The notes under the pieces were generated by a model, which searched no databases, was not told the origin of the DNA, and saw only the letters and a list, made by a program, of their open reading frames with translations. Shown one piece after another: positions 23,793 through 32,499 of a stretch of 39,862 bases of DNA. Each line of letters starts with the position of its first letter. Positions within the stretch are counted from its first letter, which is position 1. Position numbers and translations under genes: made by a program. This DNA comes from Angelakisella sp. (GTDB lineage Bacteria; Bacillota; Clostridia; Oscillospirales; Ruminococcaceae), in NCBI GenBank assembly GCA_020025195.1, contig JAHHSN010000011.1:1-39862 (forward strand). Direction: 5' to 3'.

Positions 23793-25889
23793 ATGTTATT
23801 TAAGAAAAAAAAGCTTGAGGCGCACAACACCGAGGAGCTCCTGCAGGAGCTGGACCGGGACAGCAAAAGCCGTGTCCTGACCGGATGGCGCAACACCATG
23901 ATGAACACCATCTATGTGCTCTATGCAGTGGTTCTCATCGTGATGGCGCTGGTCATTTCCGGCGCAACGCAGTTCACCCGTCTGCCGCTCTTTGTCGGCA
24001 TGACGCTCTTTGTCGGCTATCTCAAATTCCCCGCCTGCAAAAAGGACGCCCTCCGGGAAAACTACATCCCGTGGTATGATATCCTCCTTGCGGTGGCGTC
24101 TCTCCTGATCTACTGCTACTATGTTGTGAACCAGAAGGCCATCATCCTGATGGCGAACCGCATCGGCAAGAAGGAAATCGTGATCGGCATCATTGCCATC
24201 CTGCTCCTTGTAGAGCTTTGCCGCCGCTCCACCGGGATTCCCATTATCGTGGTGGCGGGCGCCTTTACGGCCTATGCCGTCTACTGGCTTATGAACAACA
24301 ACCCCAGAACAGCGCTCCGCAACCTGATCTATAACCTGTTCTACAACCTCAACTGCGGCATCTTTTCTTCCCCCATCACCGTCTGCGCGTCCTTCATCGT
24401 GCTGTTTATCATTTTGGGCTCTTTCCTTGAGAAAACGGGCATTGGCACCTTCTTTGTGGATCTCGCGAACTCCATCGCGGGCGCCAGTGTCGGCGGCCCC
24501 GCCAAGGTCGCGGTCATTTCCAGTGCTCTGGAGGGCATGTATTCCGGCTCCTCCGTTGCCAATACCGTCGGCAGCGGCAGCATCACCATCCCCACCATGA
24601 AACGCATTGGCTACAAGCCGGAGTTCGCCGCAGCGGTTGAGGCGGCAGCCTCCACCGGCGGGCAGATCATGCCCCCCATTATGGGCGCGGCGGCGTTCCT
24701 CATGGCGGAGATCACCGGACTCCCCTATGTCACCATCGTGGTGGCCGCCATCCTTCCCGCCATTCTCTACTTCGCCGGCATCTTTATGATGGTGCACTTT
24801 GAGGCGAAACGGCTGGGACTGAAGGGCCTTCCCAAGGAGGCCATGCCGAATTTCTTCCGCCTGATCCTCAAGAACGGCTATCTTCTGCTGCCGGTCGTGG
24901 TGCTGGTCATCTGCATGAATTACTTTACCGCCGGGCTTTCTGCCTGCGTGGCCATCCTCTTCTCTCTGGCGGTCGGCTTGGTCGGCAATGATAAAAAGCA
25001 GATCTTCCGCTCCTATATCCTGCCGCTTCTTCCCATCGCGGTGCTCCTCCTTTTCTGGAAGGTCATCCCCATCGGCATGGGCCCCGCGGTCTTTGTGGCG
25101 ATGGTGGCGGCGGTGCTGTGCAGCATCTTTACTAAAAGCTCGGTCCTCAAAATTTCCACAGTCGCGGAGGGCCTTAAAGGCGGCACGACCAGCTCCATCG
25201 GCGTGGCAGTTGCCTGTGCAATGGCCGGTATCATCTCCGGCGTTGTCTCGATGACCGCACTCGGCACCACCCTCGTGGCTATCATTGTTCCGCTGGCGGA
25301 GAAAGGACTCATCCTCGCCCTGTTCTGCACCATGCTTGCCTGCATTGTACTGGGCATGGGCGTTCCCACCACCGCAAACTATGTTATTATGGCGACCATC
25401 ACCGCGCCCATCCTCATCAAAATGGGTATTCCTATGCTGGCGGCGCATATGTTCGTCTTCTACTTCGGCATCGTGGCGGATATTACCCCGCCGGTCGCAC
25501 TTGCGGCTTACGCGGGCAGCGCCATTGCCCATTCCAACCCGCTTAAAACCGGCGTGACGGCGACCAAGCTCGCCATCGGCGCCTTCATTATTCCTTATGT
25601 CTTCGCACTGAACCCCGCTCTTCTTCTGGTTGAGGTGGAGTCTGTGCCGAAGCTTATCATTATCATGATCACCGCCATCGTCGGAATGATGGGCCTTGCG
25701 ACCGGTATGACCGGCTTCATTTATGCAAAGGCCCCCTGGTGGATGCGCCTGATGCTGATCCTGGGCGGCGTGATGCTCATCGTTCCCTCCCCGGTCAGCG
25801 ATATCATCGGTCTTATTCTGGTCGGCGTCCCCTTCCTGCTGCAGCTCCTGCAGAAGAAAAAGAACGGCGCCCACCCTGCGGCCGCCTAA
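23793..25889 (+). CDS. TRAP transporter fused permease subunit (TAXI-associated, DctQ-DctM fusion)
   Basis: 698-residue membrane protein joining the small four-helix subunit and the large twelve-helix transport subunit of a TRAP system. A charged N-terminal tail of about 35 residues precedes hydrophobic segments that run almost to the C-terminus. Family blocks include GGPAKVAVISSALEGMYSGSS (quoted in part: ALEGMYSGSSVANTV), TGGQIMPPIMGAAAF and GMGVPTTANYV. The C-terminus is basic (QKKKNG). GAGGAG lies 7 bases before the ATG. It works with the upstream TAXI binding lipoprotein to import an unidentified organic acid. Confidence 0.94.
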   Translation: MLFKKKKLEAHNTEELLQELDRDSKSRVLTGWRNTMMNTIYVLYAVVLIVMALVISGATQFTRLPLFVGMTLFVGYLKFPACKKDALRENYIPWYDILLAVASLLIYCYYVVNQKAIILMANRIGKKEIVIGIIAILLLVELCRRSTGIPIIVVAGAFTAYAVYWLMNNNPRTALRNLIYNLFYNLNCGIFSSPITVCASFIVLFIILGSFLEKTGIGTFFVDLANSIAGASVGGPAKVAVISSALEGMYSGSSVANTVGSGSITIPTMKRIGYKPEFAAAVEAAASTGGQIMPPIMGAAAFLMAEITGLPYVTIVVAAILPAILYFAGIFMMVHFEAKRLGLKGLPKEAMPNFFRLILKNGYLLLPVVVLVICMNYFTAGLSACVAILFSLAVGLVGNDKKQIFRSYILPLLPIAVLLLFWKVIPIGMGPAVFVAMVAAVLCSIFTKSSVLKISTVAEGLKGGTTSSIGVAVACAMAGIISGVVSMTALGTTLVAIIVPLAEKGLILALFCTMLACIVLGMGVPTTANYVIMATITAPILIKMGIPMLAAHMFVFYFGIVADITPPVALAAYAGSAIAHSNPLKTGVTATKLAIGAFIIPYVFALNPALLLVEVESVPKLIIIMITAIVGMMGLATGMTGFIYAKAPWWMRLMLILGGVMLIVPSPVSDIIGLILVGVPFLLQLLQKKKNGAHPAAA

Positions 25890-25910
25890 AAAGCAATTCA
25901 GGAAATTAGT

Positions 25911-25948
25911 AGAGAGCCGACGTTCCCGCGGGAGCGCCGGCTTCTCTT
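25911..25948 (+). terminator. Stem-loop after the TRAP permease gene
   Basis: AGAGAGCCGACGTTCCC pairs with GGGAGCGCCGGCTTCTCT (imperfect, long stem). The following TTAC is a poor T run, so termination may be partial and the CYTH gene may be read through. Confidence 0.5.
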
Positions 25949-25965
25949 ACAAGGGAGGAACCCCC

Positions 25966-26460
25966 ATGAAAGGTCAGGAGATCGAACGGAAATTTGTGGT
26001 GAGGCGCCCGGATGAAGCGTGGCTCCTTTCCCGGCACGGCGTCCGGGTCATTGCCATCCGGCAGACCTACCTCAAAGCCCCGGAGGGGCTGGAGCGGCGG
26101 GTCAGAGCGTCCGGGGAAAACGGCGCGACTCGCTATACCTATACCGAAAAATCCTCCGAGGCGGCGCTCTGCCGCCGGGAGGAGGAGCGGGAGATCACTC
26201 CCGCGGAATATGAGCGGCTTCTTTTGGAGCGGGAGTCCCCGACTCTAAAAAAGACCCGCTATGCCTTCCCCTATGAGGGACACACCATGGAGCTGGACTG
26301 CTATCCCTTCTGGGAGGAAAAGGCGGTGCTGGAGGTGGAGCTTTCCGCCCCGGAGGAAACTTTTTCCCTGCCGCCGGAGATTGAACTTCTGCGGGAGGCG
26401 ACCGAGGACAAGACGCTCAAGAACCGCGCCCTCGCCCTTGCGGCGGGCGAGCGGGACTGA
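25966..26460 (+). CDS. CYTH-domain protein (triphosphate tunnel enzyme family)
   Basis: 164-residue CYTH (CyaB/thiamine triphosphatase) protein. These tunnel enzymes hydrolyse or use triphosphates such as tripolyphosphate or thiamine triphosphate with divalent metal. The signature ExExK is present as EIERKF at residues 5-10, and alternating charged tunnel residues follow (RRVRA, TYTEKS, RREEERE, KKTRY, ELDCYPFWE, VLEVEL). ATG 25966 follows GGGAGG. It stands between the TRAP operon and the valS T-box, flanked on both sides by long inverted repeats. The substrate cannot be assigned from sequence. Confidence 0.87.
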   Translation: MKGQEIERKFVVRRPDEAWLLSRHGVRVIAIRQTYLKAPEGLERRVRASGENGATRYTYTEKSSEAALCRREEEREITPAEYERLLLERESPTLKKTRYAFPYEGHTMELDCYPFWEEKAVLEVELSAPEETFSLPPEIELLREATEDKTLKNRALALAAGERD

Positions 26461-26468
26461 CAGGGGCC

Positions 26469-26527
26469 GGCAGCGGGAAAGCACCGTTCCGGCACTCTTT
26501 TTCCCGCGCCTTTGGGAAAACGCTGCC
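26469..26527. repeat. Nested inverted repeat downstream of the CYTH gene
   Basis: GGCAGCG (26469-26475) pairs with CGCTGCC (26521-26527), and inside it GCGGGAAA pairs with TTTCCCGC near 26499-26506. It may end the CYTH transcript, though no terminal T run is present. Confidence 0.55.
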
Positions 26528-26553
26528 CATGGGAGAAAGGCAAAAGCTCCCGC

Positions 26554-26583
26554 TTGACAAACGCTTGCCGAGGGGTGTAAAAT
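26554..26583 (+). promoter_or_regulatory. Promoter of the valS T-box transcript
   Basis: TTGACA (26554-26559), 18-base spacer, TAAAAT (26578-26583). Confidence 0.75.
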
Positions 26584-26589
26584 ATCTAG

Positions 26590-26842
26590 GAATCCAGAAA
26601 ACGCTGAGAAGGGAAGGAGTACGCTCCCCAAAGCCCCTAAGAGAGCAGCCGGTCGGTGCAAGGCTGTGGGGGAAGGAGCGGAAGGTCGTCCCGGAGCGGC
26701 GCCGCGGAATTAGGAGTAGGCGGCGACGGACCCCCCCGTTAAAGGAACAGAGTGCGCGCGGAGCTTTCGCGCGAAATCAGGTGGTACCACGCAAAAATGC
26801 GTCCTGTTTTGCCCTAAGGGGCAGAGCAGGACTTTTTTTATT
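26590..26842 (+). ncRNA. T-box leader controlling valS
   Basis: Cis-acting RNA that reads the charging state of tRNA(Val). The stem I region begins near 26600. CGCTCC (26627-26632 region) pairs with GGAGCG (26676-26681), which frames a specifier loop with AGTA on one side and GAAGGTCG on the other, so GUC at 26685-26687 is the likely specifier codon and fits valine. The T-box core GTGGTACCACG is at 26781-26791. The terminator GTCCTG...CAGGAC with seven Ts is at 26801-26839. Uncharged tRNA(Val) would stabilise the antiterminator and allow valS expression. The left boundary is approximate. Confidence 0.93.
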
Positions 26843-26888
26843 GGGTGCCCGAACAGGCTGGTAAAATATTTTCAGGAGGTCGCCGAAC

Positions 26889-29513
26889 ATGGCAAAGGAA
26901 CTGGAGAAGCTCTATGACCCCGGTAAAGTCGAAGACCGGATCTATGCGTTCTGGCTGGAGAAGAATTATTTCCATGCTGACGTAAACAGCAAAAAAGAAC
27001 CCTATACGATCGTGATCCCGCCCCCCAATATCACCGGGCAGCTGCATATGGGTCACGCGCTCGACAACACCCTGCAGGACACCCTCATCCGCTGGAAGCG
27101 GATGCAGGGCTATGAGGCGCTGTGGCTCCCCGGCACCGACCACGCCTCCATCGCCACCGAGGCGAAGATCGTGGAAGCGATGCGGCAGGAGGGCCTTTCC
27201 AAGGACGACGTCGGCCGCGACGGCTTCTTGGAGCGCGCGTGGAAGTGGAAGGAGCAGTTCGGCGGACGCATCATCAGCCAGCTCAAACGCCTCGGCTCCT
27301 CCTGCGACTGGGAGCGGGAGCGTTTCACCCTCGATGAGGGCTGCTCCCGCGCGGTGCAGGCGGTGTTCCAGCGGCTCTATGACAAGGGCCTTATCTATCG
27401 CGGACGCCGCATCATCAACTGGTGCCCTCACTGCCTCACCTCCATCTCCGACGCGGAGGTGGAATATGAGGATCAGGCGGGTCATTTCTGGCACCTGCGC
27501 TATCCCTTCAAGGATGGCAGCGGCTATCTGGAGCTCGCCACCACCCGTCCCGAGACGCTCCTCGGCGATACCGCCGTTGCCGTCAATCCCAAGGATGACC
27601 GCTACAAGGACGCGGTCGGCAAGACCCTCATCCTGCCTCTTGTCGGGCGGGAGATCCCCGTGGTGGCGGATGACTATGTCGATATGGAGTTCGGTACCGG
27701 CGTGGTGAAGATCACCCCCGCCCACGACCCCAACGACTTCGAGGTCGGACAGCGTCATAATCTGCCCGTTCTTAATGTCCTCACCGACGACGCGAAGATC
27801 GTGGAGGACTATCCCAAGTATGCCGGCATGGACCGCTACGAGGCGAGAAAAGCCATCGTAAAGGACCTTGAGGAGGGCGGTTACCTTGTCCGCACCGAGG
27901 AGCATGCTCACAATGTCGGCACCTGCTACCGCTGCGGCACCACCGTGGAGCCCCGTGTCTCCCTTCAGTGGTTCGTCAGCATGAAGGAGCTGGCCGGTCC
28001 CGCCATCGACGCCGTCCGCAATAAGGACATCAAGTTTGTTCCCGAGCGCTTCGATAAAAACTACTTCCACTGGATGGAAAACATCCGGGATTGGTGCATC
28101 AGCCGCCAGCTCTGGTGGGGTCACCGCATCCCCGCCTATTACTGCGACGACTGCGGAGAGACCGTTGTTTCCATTGACGGCGTGGAGACCTGCCCCAAGT
28201 GCGGCGGGCATATGACGCAGGACCCCGACACCCTCGATACCTGGTTCTCCTCCGCACTCTGGCCGTTCTCCACCCTCGGCTGGCCGGACGAGACCCCTGA
28301 GCTTAAAAAATTCTACCCCACCTCCACGCTGGTGACGGGTTATGATATCATCACCTTCTGGGTGAGCCGCATGATCTTCTCCGCCCTCGAATATACCGGG
28401 CAGAAGCCCTTTGATACCGTGCTCATCCACGGTCTGGTCCGTGACGCGCAGGGCAGAAAGATGAGTAAGTCCCTCGGCAACGGCGTGGACCCGCTGGAGG
28501 TCATCGACCAGTACGGTGCCGACGCTCTCCGCTTTATGCTCCTCACCGGCAACAGCCCCGGCAACGACACCCGCTATATGGATGAAAAGGCCAAGGCGGC
28601 GCGCAACTTTGCCAATAAGATCTGGAACGCGACCCGCTTTGTGCAGATGAACCTCTCCGACGCGGTCACCAAGATCGAACTGCCCGAAACCCTTGCCACC
28701 GAGGACAAATGGGTGCTCACCCTCTACAATGACCTTGTAAAGGAGGTCACCGAGAACCTGGAGAAGTTTGAGCTGGGCGTCGCGGCGCAGAAGCTCTATG
28801 ATTTCATCTGGGACATCCTCTGCGACTGGTATATCGAGCTTTGCAAGGCGCGGCTTCAGGCGGGCGGAGAGACCGCTCTCGCGGCGCAGAAGGTGCTGGT
28901 CTATGTCATGGCGAACACCCTCAAGCTGCTCCATCCCTTCATGCCCTTCATCACCGAGGAAATCTGGCAGAGCCTGCCCCACGAGGGCGAGGCGGAGGCC
29001 ATCATGATCGCCTCCTGGCCCACCTTTGACGCGGCACTTTCCTTCCCCGCGGAGGCTGCCGATTTCCAGAAGGTCATCGACCTCATCCGTGCCATCCGCA
29101 ACCAGCGCACCGAGATGAATATCCCGCCCTCCAAGAAGGCGAAGGTCTATATCGAGACCGAGGAGCAGAAGGTCTTTACCGACGGCGTGCCCTTTATCAT
29201 TCGTCTGGCGTTTGCCTCCGAGGTGGAGGTTGCCGCCCGGTGGGAGATCGCGGACGCGGTGCAGGTCATCACCAATGCCGCCCGTGCCTTCCTGCCGATG
29301 GCGGAGCTCATCGACCGGGAGAAGGAGCTGGCCCGTCTGGCCAAGGAGCGGGACAAGTGCCTCAGCGACATTGCCTTTATCCGCCGGAAGCTGGACAACC
29401 CCGGCTTTGTGGCCAAGGCGCCCGCCAAGGTGATCGAGACCGAAAAGGGCCGTCTCGCGGAAAACGAGGCGCTCCTTAAAAAGATCGAGGAATCCATCGC
29501 GGCGTTCCAATAA
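26889..29513 (+). CDS. valS: Valyl-tRNA synthetase
   Basis: 874-residue class I aminoacyl-tRNA synthetase. The HIGH motif appears as HMGHA in PNITGQLHMGHALDN at about residue 53, the editing (CP1) domain occupies roughly residues 190-340, the WCISRQLWWGHRIPAYYC stretch (quoted in part: CISRQLWWGHRIPAY) follows at about 400, and KMSKS is in GRKMSKSLGN at about 523. The C-terminal end is the coiled-coil tRNA-binding arm typical of ValRS. ATG 26889 follows CAGGAGG. Expression is governed by the T-box immediately upstream. Followed by folC after a stem-loop. Confidence 0.98.
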   Translation: MAKELEKLYDPGKVEDRIYAFWLEKNYFHADVNSKKEPYTIVIPPPNITGQLHMGHALDNTLQDTLIRWKRMQGYEALWLPGTDHASIATEAKIVEAMRQEGLSKDDVGRDGFLERAWKWKEQFGGRIISQLKRLGSSCDWERERFTLDEGCSRAVQAVFQRLYDKGLIYRGRRIINWCPHCLTSISDAEVEYEDQAGHFWHLRYPFKDGSGYLELATTRPETLLGDTAVAVNPKDDRYKDAVGKTLILPLVGREIPVVADDYVDMEFGTGVVKITPAHDPNDFEVGQRHNLPVLNVLTDDAKIVEDYPKYAGMDRYEARKAIVKDLEEGGYLVRTEEHAHNVGTCYRCGTTVEPRVSLQWFVSMKELAGPAIDAVRNKDIKFVPERFDKNYFHWMENIRDWCISRQLWWGHRIPAYYCDDCGETVVSIDGVETCPKCGGHMTQDPDTLDTWFSSALWPFSTLGWPDETPELKKFYPTSTLVTGYDIITFWVSRMIFSALEYTGQKPFDTVLIHGLVRDAQGRKMSKSLGNGVDPLEVIDQYGADALRFMLLTGNSPGNDTRYMDEKAKAARNFANKIWNATRFVQMNLSDAVTKIELPETLATEDKWVLTLYNDLVKEVTENLEKFELGVAAQKLYDFIWDILCDWYIELCKARLQAGGETALAAQKVLVYVMANTLKLLHPFMPFITEEIWQSLPHEGEAEAIMIASWPTFDAALSFPAEAADFQKVIDLIRAIRNQRTEMNIPPSKKAKVYIETEEQKVFTDGVPFIIRLAFASEVEVAARWEIADAVQVITNAARAFLPMAELIDREKELARLAKERDKCLSDIAFIRRKLDNPGFVAKAPAKVIETEKGRLAENEALLKKIEESIAAFQ

Positions 29514-29524
29514 GAAACAATTTT

Positions 29525-29560
29525 GCTGCACCGTGTCCTTTTTCTGGCGCGGTGCAGCGT
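29525..29560 (+). terminator. Stem-loop between valS and folC
   Basis: GCTGCACCG (29525-29533) pairs with CGGTGCAGC (29550-29558), a perfect 9-base stem. The trailing GTTCTGT is not a good T run, so it is probably only a partial terminator. Confidence 0.5.
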
Positions 29561-29593
29561 TCTGTCGGCTTTCAGAAGCCCAAAGGAGACCCC

Positions 29594-30880
29594 ATGAATT
29601 ATCAGGAAGCACTGAGCTGGATCCACGCCACCGAACGCTTTGGCAGCCGTCTGGGGCTTGCCCGGATGCGGGAGCTTCTCCGCCGTCTCGGGGACCCGCA
29701 GAAGGGAATGCCCTTTCTGCACGTCGCCGGCACCAACGGCAAAGGCTCCACCACCACCATGATCGCGGGAGCGCTGACGGCGGCGGGCTACAAAACCGGA
29801 AAATACATCTCTCCCTTTGTCCTTGAATTCCGGGAGCGGATGCAGATAGACGGGAAGATGATCGAAGAGGAGACGCTGGCCGCCCTCGCCGGAGAGGTGA
29901 GAGCCGTTGCGGAGAAGATGGGAGAGGAGGGAATGCCCCCCACCGAATTTGAACTGGTGACCGCAATCGGTCTTTTGTGGTTCAGACGGGAAGGGTGCGA
30001 CGTCGCCGTCCTTGAGGTGGGGCTTGGCGGGCGCCTGGACGCCACCAATGTCATTGATCCCCCGCTCGTCACCGTCCTGACCCGCATCGACTATGACCAC
30101 ACCGCCATCCTCGGGGAGACCCTCACCAAAATTGCCGGGGAAAAGTGCGGCGTCATCAAAAAAGGAACCAAGGTCGTCTGTTATCCCGATCAGGAGGAGG
30201 AGGCGCTGGCGGTTATCCGCCGCCGTGCCGGGGAGGAGAGGGCACCGCTCATCCTGCCCGACCGCACCGCCATTACCGTCCGGGAGGAGACCCTCGCGGG
30301 AAGCCGCTTCTCCTACCGGGGGGAGGAGTACTTTGTTCCCCTTGCCGGTCCCCATCAGATCCAGAACGCCGCCGCGGCGATCGAAGCGCTGAAAGCGCTT
30401 TCCGGCACCCGCTTCGCGGTGCCGCCCGCGGCGATTGCCGCGGGGATCGCCGCGGCCCGCTTCCCCGCGCGGTTCGAGGTGCTGCGGGATACTCCGCCGG
30501 TCCTTTTGGATGGCGCCCACAACCCGAACGGCGCCGAGGCTCTTGCGAGGGCGCTGAGAGAGCTGGGACTTTCGGAGCTTACCACCGTCATCGGGATGCT
30601 GCACGACAAGGACTGCCGGGAGGCCCTTGGCCGGGTGGCGCCCTTCTGCCGTCGCATCATCGTGACCTCGGTGCCGAACCCCCGCGCCGAGTCCCCCGAA
30701 GCGCTTGCAGCGCTTGCGCGGGAGCACTGCCCTGACGTGACCACCGAGCCCGATCTCACGGCGGCGCTTCGCATGGCGCTGGCGGATGGGGAAAATGGCG
30801 TCCTCGTCATGGGGTCGCTCTACCTCGCCTCGGCGGCGCGTCCCTGCCTGCTGGAGGCCTGCCGAAAGACAAATTTATAA
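29594..30880 (+). CDS. folC: Folylpolyglutamate synthase/dihydrofolate synthase
   Basis: 428-residue Mur-ligase-family enzyme that adds glutamate to dihydropteroate or folate, keeping folates in the cell. The P-loop GTNGKGSTT is at about residues 46-54; GLGGRLDATNV near 140 and the Mur-type middle block follow; DGAHNPNGA near 300 is the conserved C-terminal aspartate loop. The ATG at 29594 follows AAAGGAG and matches family N-termini (MNYQEALSWI); the longer upstream frame begins inside the valS stem-loop. Likely partly co-transcribed with valS. A strong terminator follows. Confidence 0.95.
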   Translation: MNYQEALSWIHATERFGSRLGLARMRELLRRLGDPQKGMPFLHVAGTNGKGSTTTMIAGALTAAGYKTGKYISPFVLEFRERMQIDGKMIEEETLAALAGEVRAVAEKMGEEGMPPTEFELVTAIGLLWFRREGCDVAVLEVGLGGRLDATNVIDPPLVTVLTRIDYDHTAILGETLTKIAGEKCGVIKKGTKVVCYPDQEEEALAVIRRRAGEERAPLILPDRTAITVREETLAGSRFSYRGEEYFVPLAGPHQIQNAAAAIEALKALSGTRFAVPPAAIAAGIAAARFPARFEVLRDTPPVLLDGAHNPNGAEALARALRELGLSELTTVIGMLHDKDCREALGRVAPFCRRIIVTSVPNPRAESPEALAALAREHCPDVTTEPDLTAALRMALADGENGVLVMGSLYLASAARPCLLEACRKTNL

Positions 30881-30924
30881 AAAGCCGGAAGGGAAGCCCC
30901 ATTCCGACAGAATATTTGCGCCGA

Positions 30925-30960
30925 AGCCCTTATCCTTTTGGATGAGGGCTTTTTTATTTT
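30925..30960 (+). terminator. Intrinsic terminator downstream of folC
   Basis: AGCCCTTATCC (30925-30935), loop TTTT, GGATGAGGGCT (30940-30950), then TTTTTATTTT. It ends only 31 bases before spoIIAA. Confidence 0.9.
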
Positions 30961-30990
30961 AAGGACAAGAGAAAAAAGGAGGCGGACAAA

Positions 30991-31320
30991 TTGCCGCTCA
31001 TCATAAAGGAAGAACAGGAAAACCTCGCGGCGTTCCTCAAGGGGGAGCTGGATCACCACCACTCCGAACGCCTGCGGGAGGAGATCGACGCCGAGGCGAG
31101 GGCCAAGCGTCCCCGGGAGCTGATCCTCGACTTTAAGGAGGTCGAGTTCATGGATTCCTCGGGCATTGGTCTTGTGTTGGGGCGTTACCGGCTGATGCAG
31201 GAGCTGGAGGGAAAGCTGGTGCTTCGCAATCTCCCCCGGCATCTGCAACGGGTGATGCGGGTTGCCGGCATCGGAAACCTCGATATTCGTGAGGAGGAAA
31301 AGAACGATGAAACAAAATAA
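30991..31320 (+). CDS. spoIIAA: Anti-sigma factor antagonist SpoIIAA
   Basis: 109-residue STAS-domain protein that, when unphosphorylated, binds the SpoIIAB anti-sigma factor and frees sigma F in the forespore. The phosphorylation site is the first serine of FMDSSGIGLVLGRY at about residues 54-67. Translation starts at TTG 30991, 9 bases downstream of AAAGGAGG. It overlaps spoIIAB by 14 bases. The preceding gene is folC, not the dacF gene seen at this locus in Bacillus, and a strong terminator lies 31 bases before the start, so the sporulation promoter is not obvious. Confidence 0.94.
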   Translation: MPLIIKEEQENLAAFLKGELDHHHSERLREEIDAEARAKRPRELILDFKEVEFMDSSGIGLVLGRYRLMQELEGKLVLRNLPRHLQRVMRVAGIGNLDIREEEKNDETK

Positions 31321-31747
31321 AAACAGCATGAAGGTCGTTTTCCCCAGCCGCGGAGCCAATGAGGCTTTCGCCCGTATGGTAATTTCCGCCTTTATCACTG
31401 AGGTGGACCCCACGGTAGAGGAGCTTTGTGACATCAAGACCGCCGTTTCGGAGGCGGTGACCAACTGCATCGTCCATGCCTATCCCGATAAGATCGGAGA
31501 GGTCTACATAACTGCCGCTCTCACGGAGGACCATCACCTGACGATAAGGATTCGGGATCACGGCCGTGGCATCGAGGACATTTCCCGGGCGATGGAACCC
31601 CTCTATACCACCGGCGGCAGCGAACGGGCAGGGCTGGGCTTTGCGGTGATGCAGGAGCTGATGGACGAGGTGCGGGTCATTTCCCATCCGGGGAAGGGCA
31701 CTACTGTCACACTGCGGCGCGCGCTTTCGGCAAGACCCTGCCGGTAG
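31307..31747 (+). CDS. spoIIAB: Anti-sigma F factor and serine kinase SpoIIAB
   Basis: 146-residue GHKL-fold kinase that holds sigma F inactive and phosphorylates SpoIIAA. The N box is DIKTAVSEAVTNCIVHAYP at about residues 42-60 (with catalytic Glu and Mg-binding Asn), the G1 box IRDHGRGIEDI at about 83-93, and the G2 region SERAGLGFAVMQ near 106. The ATG at 31307 follows GAGGAGG inside the end of spoIIAA, so the two are translationally coupled. Gene order spoIIAA-spoIIAB-sigF is the classical one. Confidence 0.95.
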   Translation: MKQNKNSMKVVFPSRGANEAFARMVISAFITEVDPTVEELCDIKTAVSEAVTNCIVHAYPDKIGEVYITAALTEDHHLTIRIRDHGRGIEDISRAMEPLYTTGGSERAGLGFAVMQELMDEVRVISHPGKGTTVTLRRALSARPCR

Positions 31748-31764
31748 CAGGAGGAAAGAGCAAA

Positions 31765-32448
31765 ATGCCAATGACCACAGAGCCAAAGCCCAAGGGGACG
31801 GTAGACGCTTCAGTGGAGCAGAATTTAGGGCTGGTCCATTCCTGCGCCCATCGCTTTCGGGGGCGGGGTATTGAATACGACGATCTCTATCAGGCGGGCT
31901 GTATGGGACTCGTCAAGGCGTCCGCTGCGTTCGATCCGGAGAGGGGCGTGATGTTTTCCACCTATGCTGTGCCGGTCATTCTGGGGGAGATCCGTCGTCT
32001 TTTCCGGGATGGCGGAACCGTCAAGGTGAGCCGCAGCCTCAAGGAATTGGGGCTTGCCGCGGCAAAAACACGGGACCAAATGGGGAGCGAGCTGCTCCGG
32101 GAAGCGACCGTTTCGGAGGTCGCCGAGCGAATGGGCCGCACCCCGGAGGAAATTGCCGAAGCGCTGGCAGCCACCGCGCCGCCCGTCTCCCTGACGGGTG
32201 GGGAGGAGGACGGCTCCGGGCAGATCGACCTGCCGGAGGAGGGGCCGGAGGAGCGCATCTCCGACCTTCTTTCGCTGGGTCAGCTTCTGGAGCGGCTGGA
32301 CGAGCGGGACCGGGAGCTGATCCGCCTGCGCTATTATGGCGGAAAGACCCAGACCGAGGTCGCGCGGCGGCTCGGCATGACGCAGGTGCAGGTCTCCCGA
32401 AGGGAAAAACGCCTGCTTCTCTCCATGCGGGAGCAGCTGACCGGCTGA
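31765..32448 (+). CDS. sigF: RNA polymerase sporulation sigma factor SigF
   Basis: 227-residue sigma factor, the first compartment-specific one in sporulation, active in the forespore. Region 2 carries DDLYQAGCMGLVKA and FSTYAVPVILGEIRRLFRD (residues about 37-78), region 3 LREATVSEVAERMGRTPEEIA (quoted in part: SEVAERMGRTPEEIA), and region 4 the helix-turn-helix TQTEVARRLGMTQVQVSRRE near the C-terminus. GCAGGAGG precedes the ATG. Last gene of the operon, closed by a strong terminator; 17 bases after spoIIAB. Confidence 0.95.
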   Translation: MPMTTEPKPKGTVDASVEQNLGLVHSCAHRFRGRGIEYDDLYQAGCMGLVKASAAFDPERGVMFSTYAVPVILGEIRRLFRDGGTVKVSRSLKELGLAAAKTRDQMGSELLREATVSEVAERMGRTPEEIAEALAATAPPVSLTGGEEDGSGQIDLPEEGPEERISDLLSLGQLLERLDERDRELIRLRYYGGKTQTEVARRLGMTQVQVSRREKRLLLSMREQLTG

Positions 32449-32458
32449 CAGAATAAAA

Positions 32459-32497
32459 ACCCCCTTGCCGAGGAACACGGCGAGGGGGTCTTTTCTT
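32459..32497 (+). terminator. Intrinsic terminator of the sigF operon
   Basis: ACCCCCTTGCCG (32459-32470) pairs with CGGCGAGGGGGT (32478-32489), followed by CTTTTCTTT. Confidence 0.92.
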
Positions 32498-32499
32498 TA

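Noticed and set aside
23796..25874. Long minus-strand frame opposite the TRAP permease
   Set aside because: The His/Asp/Gly-rich product is the expected complement of hydrophobic membrane codons, not a protein.
26838..29966. 1042-codon open frame on the minus strand opposite valS and folC start
   Set aside because: It spans two real plus-strand genes and the T-box; the product has shadow-type composition.
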